Positions 15,897 to 24,205 of a DNA stretch of 31,065 bases are shown piece after piece. Both the position numbers and the translations under genes were made by a program. The first letter of the stretch is position 1; every line of letters starts with the position of its first letter. The DNA is taken from the NCBI GenBank assembly GCA_037131955.1, contig JBAXQC010000030.1, positions 1 to 31,065 on the forward strand, read 5' to 3'. Below the pieces are notes generated by a model. The model saw only the letters and a list, made by a program, of their open reading frames with translations. It was not told the DNA's origin and ran no database searches. This DNA comes from CAIMMJ01 sp037131955 (GTDB taxonomy: Bacteria > Bacteroidota > Bacteroidia > UBA4408).

Positions 15897-17447
15897 ATGA
15901 ATATGAAAAAAATAAGAAAAATATCTAAATACCTTGCCTTAATGGCTTTTGTTACGGTTTTGGCTTCTTGCTCAAGAGAGAAGTCTTCTTCTACGGGATG
16001 GGAATTTAACAATCCTGATAACGGTGGATATGAAAAACTTCCATACATAGAGCAAGAAACTGGCCCTGGTTTAATATTAATAGAAGGTGGTTCTTTTACA
16101 ATGGGTAGAACCGAGCAAGATGTAATGGGCGATCACAATAGTAATCCAAGAAAAGTAACAGTTTCTTCCTATTACCTTGACGAAACTGAAGTTACCAACA
16201 GTATGTTTAGAGAATACCTCTATTGGTTGAGAAATGTTTATGGCACAGATTACCCCGAAGTGTTAAGAAAAGCATTGCCAGATACTTTAGTATGGAGAGA
16301 CCGTTTAGGATACAATGAACCTTATGTAGAATATTATTTAAGACATCCAGCATACAATGATTATCCTGTAGTAGGTGTTAATTGGTTGCAAGCTGCTGAC
16401 TTTTGCTCTTGGAGAACAGATAGAGTAAATGAAATGATTTTAGTAAGAGAAGGAATTCTTCAATGGGACCCGGCAAACTGGTCTAATCAAAACAATTTTA
16501 ACACAGACGCCTACTTAGTTGGACAGTACGAAGGAACAGTTCAAAAATTACTCCCGGACGTGAATCCAAAAGGTAGTGGTGAACGAAAAGCCAGAATGGA
16601 AGACGGTATTTTATTGCCAAGATACAGACTCCCAACAGAAGCAGAATGGGAATATGCTGCCTTGGCATTGATTGGCAATACTACCGATGAAAATATTTCT
16701 GAAAGAAAGTTATATCCTTGGAATGGACACTATGTAAGAAATGACCAAGAAGCAAATATTGGTAGAATGATGGCCAACTTTAAAAGAGGAAGAGGTGATA
16801 ACATGGGGGTTTCTGGTGGATTAAATGACAATGCAGATATTACAGCTCCTGTATTGGCATATTGGCCAAACGATTACGGTATATACAACATGGCTGGCAA
16901 TGTTAGTGAGTGGGTAATGGATGTTTACAGACCATTAAGTCCTGAAGACAAATCAGATTTTAGGTCCTTTAGAGGAAATGTATTTAAAACTAAGGTTCTT
17001 GACGATGAATTAAGACCAGATGCAAAATTGGAAGAAGTTCAAAAAGATAGCTCTGGAAATATTACTGGTTTGCCTGGCCAATTGAAATTCAGAAACGTAG
17101 AAGTTGAAAAAGATAATTTAGCAGACAGAAGAAACTACAGAAGATCGGATAACATTAACTTTTTAGACGGTGATATAAACTCCCAAGTTAGAGATGAGTG
17201 GGTTGGCGTTGAAGCAGACCCTGAAAAAGCTGAAAGTAATTTCATGTACGAATACGGCATTTCTTCTATGGTTGATGACAAAGCAAGAGTTTATAAAGGA
17301 GGAAGTTGGAAAGATAGAGCATATTGGATGGTTCCAGGAACAAGAAGGTTCCTTGACCAAAAACAATCTACAAACTGGCTAGGATTTAGATGTGCAATGG
17401 ATAGAGTAGGCAGCCCTGTTGGACTTGGCGGAGGGAAAAGCAAATAA
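15897..17447 (+). CDS. gldJ: Gliding motility/T9SS lipoprotein GldJ
   Basis: A 516-residue lipoprotein with lipobox LASC at residues 22-25, so it is lipidated on Cys25. The rest is a SUMF1/formylglycine-generating-enzyme fold: GPGLILIEGGSFTMGRTEQDVM, DETEVTNSMFREYLYWLRNVYG, HPAYNDYPVVGVNWLQAADFCSWRTDRVNE, RLPTEAEWEYAA, YNMAGNVSEWVMD and a final GGSWKDR ... WLGFRC. The active-site cysteine pair of true formylglycine enzymes is not apparent, as expected for the Gld members. In Flavobacterium johnsoniae GldJ is required for gliding and for stability of GldK and the T9SS. The segments WLRNVYG and HPAYNDYPVVGVNW favour GldJ over the related GldK/PorK, and porU-gldJ adjacency is also known in flavobacteria. 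A second ATG lies two codons inside. A strong terminator follows. Confidence 0.9.
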   Translation: MNMKKIRKISKYLALMAFVTVLASCSREKSSSTGWEFNNPDNGGYEKLPYIEQETGPGLILIEGGSFTMGRTEQDVMGDHNSNPRKVTVSSYYLDETEVTNSMFREYLYWLRNVYGTDYPEVLRKALPDTLVWRDRLGYNEPYVEYYLRHPAYNDYPVVGVNWLQAADFCSWRTDRVNEMILVREGILQWDPANWSNQNNFNTDAYLVGQYEGTVQKLLPDVNPKGSGERKARMEDGILLPRYRLPTEAEWEYAALALIGNTTDENISERKLYPWNGHYVRNDQEANIGRMMANFKRGRGDNMGVSGGLNDNADITAPVLAYWPNDYGIYNMAGNVSEWVMDVYRPLSPEDKSDFRSFRGNVFKTKVLDDELRPDAKLEEVQKDSSGNITGLPGQLKFRNVEVEKDNLADRRNYRRSDNINFLDGDINSQVRDEWVGVEADPEKAESNFMYEYGISSMVDDKARVYKGGSWKDRAYWMVPGTRRFLDQKQSTNWLGFRCAMDRVGSPVGLGGGKSK

Positions 17448-17467
17448 TAGCAAATACTAAAATATAT

Positions 17468-17502
17468 AAAGCCGGATGAAATTTCATTCGGCTTTTTTTT
17501 TT
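17468..17502 (+). terminator. Rho-independent terminator after gldJ
   Basis: AAAGCCGGATGAAA (17468-17481) pairs with TTTCATTCGGCTTT (17482-17495), with one G-T pair, and runs into an uninterrupted T tract to 17502. It lies 20 bases after the gldJ stop and separates the T9SS block from the ABC export operon. Confidence 0.88.
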
Positions 17503-17535
17503 GCAAAAAATCTAATGTATTAAAAACCCTAGTTG

Positions 17536-17543
17536 TACCTTTG
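17536..17543 (+). promoter_or_regulatory. Candidate -7 box for the adaptor/ABC operon
   Basis: TACCTTTG fits TAnnTTTG exactly and ends 6 bases before the adaptor ATG at 17550, so the transcript could be leaderless or nearly so. No TTG stands at the ideal -33 distance. It follows the gldJ terminator directly, where a new promoter is expected. Confidence 0.45.
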
Positions 17544-17549
17544 TAACAA

Positions 17550-18644
17550 ATGAAAATACAACTTCTGTCTTATTCTATCTTGCTTTTCGCAGCCTCTTTA
17601 TTTTTGATTACTTGCAAGGACAATAAAGAAAAAACTAAGCCAACAATAAAATCAATTACAGAATCTGTTTATGCATCTGGTATAATCAAGAGCAAAAATC
17701 AATACCAAGCATTTGCAACTGTAAATGGTATTATCCAAGAAATTTATGTGAACGAAGGCGATACTCTAAAAAAAGGCCAAAAGATTTTGTTAATCTCCAA
17801 TGAAACTCAAAAATTAAATAAAGAAAATGCATTGTTATCGGCACAATTTTCAGACAATAAAAATAATCAGGGAAAACTAAATGATGCTCAGCAATTAGTA
17901 GAATTAGCAAAAATAAAATTACGAAATGACTCTTCTTTATTTTTTAGACAAAAGGTTTTATGGGAAAAAAATGTAGGTTCAAAAATTGATCTCGATCAAA
18001 AAGAATTAAATTACCAAAATTCTAAGTCCAATTATTTTTCATCTCAAACTAAATACGAAGACCTAAAAAGACAAATTGACTTTTCTTCTTTTCAATCAAA
18101 GAAAAACTTAGAGATTTCTAGCAAACTCGAAAACGACTTTACGCTAAAAAGTGAAATAGATGGGGTAGTTTTTAGTATTATAAAAACGAAAGGCGAAATG
18201 GTTAGTTTGCAGACTCCACTTGCAATTATTGGCGATGCAAGTGAGTATATTTTAGAAATGCAAGTAGATGAATACGATATTTTTAAAATTAAAATAGGAC
18301 AATTTGTTTACGTAACACTAGACAGCTACAAAGGGCAAGTTTTTGAAGCCAAAGTTTCAAAAGTATTTCCAATTATGAACGAGAGAAGTAAATCATTTTT
18401 AGTTGAGGCTGAGTTTATAAATCCCCCTCCTACTCTTCTTCCAAACATTTCTCTTGAGGCAAATATTGTTCTTAAAACGAAGGAAAATGCACTAATAATT
18501 CCAAGAAATTACTTAGTAAACGACTCCACAGTACTTGATGCTAACGGCGGAAAAATTTCTATTAAAACTGGATTAAAAGATTACCAAAATGTTGAAATTA
18601 TTGAAGGACTGAGACCAGAAAATGAAATAATAAAACCCAAATAA
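17550..18644 (+). CDS. Periplasmic adaptor lipoprotein of an ABC export system (HlyD/MacA-like)
   Basis: A 364-residue membrane-fusion protein. The N-terminus has a lipoprotein-type signal with LITC, placing the lipidated cysteine at about residue 22. The first biotinyl-lipoyl half motif (VNGIIQEIYVNEGDTLKKGQKIL) is followed by an alpha-helical hairpin rich in Lys, Asn and Gln (about 90-185). The second lipoyl half (FTLKSEIDGVVFSIIKTKGEMV) leads to a beta-barrel domain (DEYDIFKIKIGQFVYVTLDSY) and a membrane-proximal end. Such adaptors couple an inner-membrane ABC transporter to an outer-membrane channel. The stop codon overlaps the permease ATG by one base, so the genes are translationally coupled. 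No TolC-like channel gene is in the window. Substrate is unknown. Confidence 0.88.
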   Translation: MKIQLLSYSILLFAASLFLITCKDNKEKTKPTIKSITESVYASGIIKSKNQYQAFATVNGIIQEIYVNEGDTLKKGQKILLISNETQKLNKENALLSAQFSDNKNNQGKLNDAQQLVELAKIKLRNDSSLFFRQKVLWEKNVGSKIDLDQKELNYQNSKSNYFSSQTKYEDLKRQIDFSSFQSKKNLEISSKLENDFTLKSEIDGVVFSIIKTKGEMVSLQTPLAIIGDASEYILEMQVDEYDIFKIKIGQFVYVTLDSYKGQVFEAKVSKVFPIMNERSKSFLVEAEFINPPPTLLPNISLEANIVLKTKENALIIPRNYLVNDSTVLDANGGKISIKTGLKDYQNVEIIEGLRPENEIIKPK

Positions 18645-19903
18645 TGAAAATAAAACTTTTAAGTAGGGTTTCTTTTTCTTTGTTAATGGCTCGCTGGAAA
18701 CAAACCTTGGTAGCTGCAGTAGGTGTTACTTTTAGCATAACCATGTTCATTGCCTTGTTAAGTTTTATGTCGGGCCTAAATGATTTACTGGATGGTTTAA
18801 TTGTAAATAGAACACCACACGTTAGGTTGTATAATGAAATTCAAGCATCAAAAATCCAACCCATTCAATTGGCTAAAAAATATGTAAACAGTTACAATTT
18901 CATTAACTCAGTAAAACCAAAAAACGAAAAAATTGAAATTTATAATAGTGCGGCAATCCTAAAAGAGTTAAAAAAAGATTCGAGAGTTTTAGGATTTGCA
19001 CCTAAAATTACTACTCAAGTTTTTTTTAATGTAGGCACAATAGACTTAACAGGTGTAATAAACGGTATTGACCCAATAGAAGAAAATAGATTATTTATGT
19101 TTAAGGACTATGTTACTACAGGTAATTTTATGGACTTAAAGAACACACCAAATAGTATTATTTTGGGCAAGGGTGCGGCAGAAAAAATATTAGCAAACAT
19201 TGGCGATGTCATTCAAGTTACCACATCCAAAGGAGAAAAAATGCAAATGAAAGTTGTAGGTTATTTTCAATCAGGAATACAGGAGGTAGATAAGGTTCAA
19301 AGTTATGCCTCTATTGCAACAACACAAAAATTACTGGGAGTTCCAAATAATTATATAACCGATATCCAAGTAAAATTAAAAGATATTTTGTTAGCGCCAA
19401 GCCTATCTAGTGAGTTTTCTGTTTTATATGATTTGGATGCAGTAGATATTCAAACAGCGAATTCTCAATTTGAAACAGGAAGCACTGTAAGAACAATTAT
19501 TTCTTATGCAGTAGGAATAACATTGCTCATTGTTGCAGGGTTTGGGATATACAACATTTTAAATATGATGATTTATGAAAAGATGGATTCTATTGCAATA
19601 TTAAAAGCAACGGGATTTTCTGGGAATGATGTAAATCAAATTTTTATTACAATTGCGTTAAGCATAGGTATTTTTGGTGGTATTTTAGGACTTGTATTTG
19701 GAGCAGGTTTATCATATGTAATAGACAATGTACCTTTTAATACACCTGCATTGCCTACCATTAAAACATTTCCAATAAATTACAATCCAAAATTCTATTT
19801 TATTGGTGCAGTATTCTCTATTGTCACCACTTATTTTGCTGGTTACTTTCCATCACGAAAAGCAAGTAAAATTGATCCAGTTCTTATCATTAGAGGAAAG
19901 TAA
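18644..19903 (+). CDS. ABC transporter permease, FtsX/MacB family
   Basis: A 419-residue inner-membrane protein with the MacB/LolCE layout. It has one transmembrane helix near residues 18-42 (ARWKQTLVAAVGVTFSITMF), a large periplasmic domain (about 45-280), and three C-terminal helices within the FtsX domain (about 283-405). The conserved cytoplasmic loop EKMDSIAILKATGFSGNDV sits between helices 2 and 3, and the tail FPSRKASKIDPVLIIRGK is typical. These permeases do not form a classic pore but transmit ATP-driven mechanical motion to periplasmic partners. The companion adaptor points to a MacAB-like export role rather than lipoprotein release by LolCDE, though the separate ATPase is Lol-like in organisation. 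The substrate is unknown. Confidence 0.9.
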   Translation: MKIKLLSRVSFSLLMARWKQTLVAAVGVTFSITMFIALLSFMSGLNDLLDGLIVNRTPHVRLYNEIQASKIQPIQLAKKYVNSYNFINSVKPKNEKIEIYNSAAILKELKKDSRVLGFAPKITTQVFFNVGTIDLTGVINGIDPIEENRLFMFKDYVTTGNFMDLKNTPNSIILGKGAAEKILANIGDVIQVTTSKGEKMQMKVVGYFQSGIQEVDKVQSYASIATTQKLLGVPNNYITDIQVKLKDILLAPSLSSEFSVLYDLDAVDIQTANSQFETGSTVRTIISYAVGITLLIVAGFGIYNILNMMIYEKMDSIAILKATGFSGNDVNQIFITIALSIGIFGGILGLVFGAGLSYVIDNVPFNTPALPTIKTFPINYNPKFYFIGAVFSIVTTYFAGYFPSRKASKIDPVLIIRGK

Positions 19904-19905
19904 AC

Positions 19906-20586
19906 ATGCAAGAGAAAGTACTGGAGGCAATAAATATTTCTAAATCATTTCACGACCCCATAACTATAAAAGTTTTAAAGGACATAAATTTTTCGCTTAA
20001 CCCTGGCGAATTTGCCTCTATTATTGGAAAATCTGGCTGTGGAAAATCCACTTTACTCTATATCCTATCTACTATGGATACCGATTATGAGGGAGATTTA
20101 TTGATAAGTGGAGTAAATATGAAAAACAAAAAAGAAGGTGAGTTGGCACTCGTTAGAAATCAAAAAATAGGATTTGTTTTTCAGTTTCACTATTTATTGA
20201 ACGAATTTTCAGTCCTAAAAAATGTAATGTTGCCGGGCTTAAAATTAAATAAGTACTCAGAAAAAGAAGTAGAAAATAGAGCCTACGAGAAACTTAAAAT
20301 TTTAGATATTCAGAACGAGGCACTAAAAAAACCAAATCAACTTTCGGGGGGCCAAAAGCAGAGGGTTGCAATTGCAAGGGCACTTATAAATGATCCGCTA
20401 ATTATTATGGGTGATGAACCAACCGGAAACCTAGATAAAAAAAATAGCGACATTGTTTTTGACATTTTTAAAGAATTGGCCGAAGTATACAATCAAACAC
20501 TGTTAATAGTTACTCACGACAACGAATTTGCCAACAAAACTCATCGTATAATTGAAATGGAAGACGGAAAAATTATTAAACATTAA
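19906..20586 (+). CDS. ABC transporter ATP-binding protein (LolD/MacB type)
   Basis: A 226-residue cytoplasmic ATPase that drives the permease encoded 2 bases upstream. All motifs are intact: Walker A GKSGCGKST (41-49), Q-loop at about Gln92 (FVFQFHYLLNEF), signature LSGGQKQR (145-152), Walker B LIIMGDEPTGNLD (about 164-176) and the switch histidine in LIVTHDN (about 203). The sequence after the Q-loop is characteristic of the LolD/MacB/FtsE branch. It is the last gene of the adaptor-permease-ATPase operon and ends 16 bases from the convergent helicase stop. No terminator hairpin is apparent in that gap. Confidence 0.93.
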   Translation: MQEKVLEAINISKSFHDPITIKVLKDINFSLNPGEFASIIGKSGCGKSTLLYILSTMDTDYEGDLLISGVNMKNKKEGELALVRNQKIGFVFQFHYLLNEFSVLKNVMLPGLKLNKYSEKEVENRAYEKLKILDIQNEALKKPNQLSGGQKQRVAIARALINDPLIIMGDEPTGNLDKKNSDIVFDIFKELAEVYNQTLLIVTHDNEFANKTHRIIEMEDGKIIKH

Positions 20587-20602
20587 TTTATTAATTTTTC
20601 TT

Positions 20603-22894
20603 TTATACCACTTCTTTGTTGCAGTTGTCAAAGTATGCCCTTACAAAATTAACTTCGGCATAACCGATTTTGCCGTTGAATTTTTCGATAATCTCTTTGC
20701 TCAATAGTTGAGTATCCGATTTTAAAAGCTTAATTATTTTATTGCTAATGTCTTTTTTTACAAACTTATTTAAAGGTATTAAACCCAATCCAACGTAATG
20801 GCTTAGATGGTTAGAAATAGTTCCAACAGCTAAATTTCTTTCAGCGGCTATTTCTTCTATACTTTTCTTTTTTAAATACAATTCGTACGAAACTTTCTTT
20901 GTATCTATTTTTTCTTTTTTAGGTGCTTTTTCTTTTGGAGATTTGGAGTATTTAAAACTTTTGGAATTTGTATCTGGTTCGCTATAATTGGCATCTTTTA
21001 GCTGATTAGTCCTTTCGGCATTTACAGTTTTAATTTCTTCTAAGTTTACTTTTATTTCTATTGGATTAAAAGCCGACTCAACTAAAATTTTAGATTTTTG
21101 AATCATTTGAATTTTTCTAAAACATAAGGTATCTAATTTATATAGTTCTTCTAGGTACTCTTTCGTTCGTTTTTCATTGTCTAATTCTGCAATTTTCTTT
21201 TGTAACACATCAGAAAGTTCTTTGAATTTAGGTTCAAAAAAATTCTTTGCTCCAATTACTTTTGTACTCAACTTATCTGCCAACTCAATTCTATTTAAAA
21301 AATTGTTGTTTATCCAAGAAAGGAATTTATCTGATGTTTCTTTTAGTGTACTTATTTTATCTTTTAAAGCTACTGCAAAATCAAAATTTAAATTTTTTAC
21401 TGACTTTTTTCCGGTGTCTGAGTAGGTTTCTAGATGTCGTTGAAACTGAATATTTAATTCCTTAAAATCAAAACACTCTAGCAAATAATTCTGTATGTAT
21501 ACAAACTGTTCATTTTCTAAAATTTCTACTAAAGCCTGTTTGTTTATTTTATTATCGGCATAGCTTAAAACTTTTTCATCGTTCGCCAATCTTGTGTAGT
21601 TAATTTTTGACGTAAGTACCAATCCTTTTAGCGAGGTTAATCTTGACAAAGCAACATAAACTTGACCCGGAGCAAATGCATTTCCTAAATCTAAAATTGC
21701 CTTTTCAAATGTTAATCCTTGGCTTTTATGAACTGTTATTGCCCACGCCAATTTTATTGGATATTGGGTGAATGTACCAACTACGTTTTCTTCTATTTCA
21801 TTTGTTGTATCGTTATGTTTGTAGGTAATATTTTCCCAAGTAAATTTATCCAATTGCATAGGTTCATTGCTTTCCTCAAACATTACTTCAATTGAATCTT
21901 TTTCAATTTTACTTATTGTTGCAATTTTCCCATTAAAATATCTTTTAGGGAAATCTGGATCATTTTTTACAAACATTACTTGAGCACCCTTTTTTAATTC
22001 CATTCTTGGCTCAACAGGAAAAAGATAGTCGGCAAAATCATCCTTTACTTCGGCATCAAAAAAAAAGGACTTTTCTCTTAGTTCGTCCAAAGATTCCTGA
22101 TTTATCTTATCTGCTTGATAATTGTGGGTACTTAAATAAATGTATTTGTTATTTTTTGTAGACTTAAAATCTGGTTTGTAATGATCGTTTAGCAGTTTAA
22201 TATCGTCTTCGTTGATGTTGTTGGTTCTAAAATTATTTAACAGCGATATAAATTCCATGTCATGTTGCCTGTATATTTTATCCAGTTCTAAATAAATTGG
22301 TTTACTGCTATTTTCTTTAAAAACCAGTGCATCAAAAAAATAAATGCTTGAGTAAAATCTTTTCAGGAAACTCCATTCATCGTCTTTTACAACAGGCGGC
22401 AGTTGCAGTAAATCACCAATAAACAAAACTTGTACACCTCCAAATGCTTCAAGCGGCTTACGTCTTACACTTTTTAATATGTTATCTATAGCATCCAGCA
22501 GGTCGGCCCGGAGCATACTTACTTCATCTATGATTAGCAATTCTAAATTTTGTAATACACTTCTTCTATTGCCAACCATGCGGTGCTTTTCGAGTAATTC
22601 TTTAAAGCTTGATATTCTTAGCTGTGGATTATTTTCATTTTCTTTTTGCGGCACAAAAGCACTTGGCGGAATTTGAAAAAAAGAATGAATAGTTACTCCG
22701 CCGGCATTTATTGCTGCAATTCCTGTTGGGGCTACTATAGCGGCATTTTTATATGTGCTTTTAATAACAGTTTTTAAAAAAGTTGTTTTGCCTGATCCAG
22801 CCTTGCCAGTTAAAAAAATATGCTTGTTGGTATTATTAATAAATTTTGAAGCAAAATCAGCAATACTTAATTCGTTCCCTTGTGTTTGAGTCAT
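20603..22894 (-). CDS. Pif1/RecD-like helicase with C-terminal helix-turn-helix
   Basis: A 763-residue cytoplasmic SF1B-type helicase. Walker A is GKAGSGKTT (about 30-38), with Pif1 family segments APTGIAAINAGGVTIHSFFQIPP and LLIIDEVSMLRADLLDAID. Next come GDLLQLPPVV (motif III-like), YIYLSTHNYQADKIN, and the C-terminal motor motifs YPIKLAWAITVHKSQGLTFE and GQVYVALSRLTSLKGLVL. After the motor (to about residue 440) there is a Lys/Glu-rich helical stretch. A C-terminal helix-turn-helix follows (about 680-715: KSIEEIAAERNLAVGTISNHLSHYVGLGL), resembling the HTH_40 found at the end of RecQ-like and Pif1-like helicases of Bacteroidota. The likely role is unwinding 5'-3' at structured or stalled DNA. 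It is divergent from upp. Confidence 0.92.
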   Translation of the reverse strand: MTQTQGNELSIADFASKFINNTNKHIFLTGKAGSGKTTFLKTVIKSTYKNAAIVAPTGIAAINAGGVTIHSFFQIPPSAFVPQKENENNPQLRISSFKELLEKHRMVGNRRSVLQNLELLIIDEVSMLRADLLDAIDNILKSVRRKPLEAFGGVQVLFIGDLLQLPPVVKDDEWSFLKRFYSSIYFFDALVFKENSSKPIYLELDKIYRQHDMEFISLLNNFRTNNINEDDIKLLNDHYKPDFKSTKNNKYIYLSTHNYQADKINQESLDELREKSFFFDAEVKDDFADYLFPVEPRMELKKGAQVMFVKNDPDFPKRYFNGKIATISKIEKDSIEVMFEESNEPMQLDKFTWENITYKHNDTTNEIEENVVGTFTQYPIKLAWAITVHKSQGLTFEKAILDLGNAFAPGQVYVALSRLTSLKGLVLTSKINYTRLANDEKVLSYADNKINKQALVEILENEQFVYIQNYLLECFDFKELNIQFQRHLETYSDTGKKSVKNLNFDFAVALKDKISTLKETSDKFLSWINNNFLNRIELADKLSTKVIGAKNFFEPKFKELSDVLQKKIAELDNEKRTKEYLEELYKLDTLCFRKIQMIQKSKILVESAFNPIEIKVNLEEIKTVNAERTNQLKDANYSEPDTNSKSFKYSKSPKEKAPKKEKIDTKKVSYELYLKKKSIEEIAAERNLAVGTISNHLSHYVGLGLIPLNKFVKKDISNKIIKLLKSDTQLLSKEIIEKFNGKIGYAEVNFVRAYFDNCNKEVV

Positions 22895-22948
22895 TTAAAA
22901 AATCAGATAGAAAATATAAATTAATGGAATGTTTACGAAAGTCCCAAA

Positions 22949-22965
22949 ATATTATTCAATAATAT
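22949..22965. promoter_or_regulatory. 17-base palindrome between the helicase gene and upp
   Basis: ATATTATT and AATAATAT are exact inverted halves around a single C. The site lies 55 bases upstream of the helicase start and 57 bases upstream of upp, near the centre of their divergent gap. It has operator-like symmetry, but the all-A/T arms make chance plausible. Confidence 0.3.
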
Positions 22966-23022
22966 AAAATATCTTTCTACGATTAAAATGTTTTTTTATT
23001 TTTACCATCCATTTGTAAAACT

Positions 23023-23670
23023 ATGCAAGAAATTATAAGCAAAAACAATTCTTTATTCAACCAATTTATAGCTGAAATTAGAGATATCAATGTACAAAAA
23101 GACAGCATGAGATTTAGGCGAAACTTAGAAAGAATGGGTGAAATTTTTGCTTATGAAATAAGTAAATATTTAGATTATCATCAAGTAGAAGTTACCACTC
23201 CACTTGGTATTTCAAATGAAAACTTACTAGTTAATCAACCTGTTTTAGCTACTATTTTAAGAGCAGGTTTACCATTGCACCAAGGCTTGTTAAACTATTT
23301 TGATAAGGCACAAAATGCTTTTATTTCTGCCTATCGCAAACACCACAAAGACGGTTCTTTTGAGGTTGCAGTTGAATACCTTTCAAGCCCTGATATAACT
23401 GATAAAGTGGTGATACTTTCTGATCCTATGCTTGCCACAGGAACATCAATTGTTTTGGCGTATCAAGCTTTGCTAAAAAGAGGAATTCCAAAACAAGTTC
23501 ATGTTGTTGCCGCTATTGGCAGCGCTGCAGGTGTAGATTATGTAACAAAAAAACTTCCAGCTAATTCTAAAATCTGGTTAGGTGCAGTTGACGAAGAGTT
23601 AACCGCTCAATCCTATATAGTTCCTGGCCTAGGTGATGCAGGAGATTTAGCATACGGCACAAAAATATAA
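23023..23670 (+). CDS. upp: Uracil phosphoribosyltransferase
   Basis: A 215-residue cytoplasmic salvage enzyme converting uracil and PRPP to UMP and pyrophosphate. The type I PRTase PRPP loop is DPMLATGTS (134-142), preceded by VVILS. Other signatures are ATILRAGLPLHQGLL (about 76-90) and the C-terminal uracil-binding YIVPGLGDAGDLAYGTK (198-214). Length is standard. It appears to head a co-directional gene series in which the next gene starts 4 bases after its stop. Its promoter region has only an imperfect -7 box (TCCATTTG). Confidence 0.97.
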   Translation: MQEIISKNNSLFNQFIAEIRDINVQKDSMRFRRNLERMGEIFAYEISKYLDYHQVEVTTPLGISNENLLVNQPVLATILRAGLPLHQGLLNYFDKAQNAFISAYRKHHKDGSFEVAVEYLSSPDITDKVVILSDPMLATGTSIVLAYQALLKRGIPKQVHVVAAIGSAAGVDYVTKKLPANSKIWLGAVDEELTAQSYIVPGLGDAGDLAYGTKI

Positions 23671-23674
23671 TTTC

Positions 23675-24193
23675 ATGACCAGACCAAAACCAACAGAATA
23701 TCCAAAACATTTTGAGTATTATGTGTCTCTTGTAAATGTAAATGATGGCATAAAGGCACTCGAAAATCAAGTAATAAAAATGCAGTCTTTAATTGGAGAT
23801 ATTCCTGAAGAAAAAGAAAATTATGCTTATGAAGAAGGTAAATGGACGATAAAGGAGTTGTTGGGACATCTTACAGATGCAGAAAGAGTTTTTGGATACA
23901 GGGCATTGCGGTTTGCCAGAGGCGATCATCAAGAATTACCAGGATTTGATGAGGTATCCTATGTGAAAAATGGAAATTTTGACAAAAGAACACTGTATAA
24001 TTTAGCACACGAATTTGGAAATATTAGAGAATCAAACATCTCCCTTTTTAGAAGTTTACAACCCGAAGATTTTAACAAAAAGGGAATTGCAAACACCTAC
24101 AAAATAACGGTTAGAGCATTGGTGTATATTATTGCCGGACATTGGGAACATCATTACAATATCATAAAATCCAAATACCTGGACAAAATTTAA
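23675..24193 (+). CDS. DinB-fold (DinB_2) protein
   Basis: A 172-residue soluble four-helix-bundle protein of the DinB/YfiT-like superfamily. Recognisable segments are WTIKELLGHLTDAERVFGYRALRFARGD near the middle and GHWEHHYNIIKSKYL at the C-terminus. Together they give the three histidines that usually bind a divalent metal. Many members are thiol-dependent transferases or of unknown role, and the sequence does not indicate which. It starts 4 bases after upp and ends 12 bases before the ABC-F gene, so it is probably in the same transcript. Confidence 0.88.
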   Translation: MTRPKPTEYPKHFEYYVSLVNVNDGIKALENQVIKMQSLIGDIPEEKENYAYEEGKWTIKELLGHLTDAERVFGYRALRFARGDHQELPGFDEVSYVKNGNFDKRTLYNLAHEFGNIRESNISLFRSLQPEDFNKKGIANTYKITVRALVYIIAGHWEHHYNIIKSKYLDKI

Positions 24194-24205
24194 AATATAA
24201 ACCAG

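Noticed and set aside
15897..17447. Formylglycine-generating sulfatase-maturation enzyme
   Set aside because: The fold matches, but the catalytic cysteine pair is not apparent, and the lipobox and T9SS context indicate GldJ.
20587..20602. Possible bidirectional terminator between the convergent ATPase and helicase genes
   Set aside because: The 16-base gap contains only a short TTAAT/TTAA-like symmetry without a stable stem.
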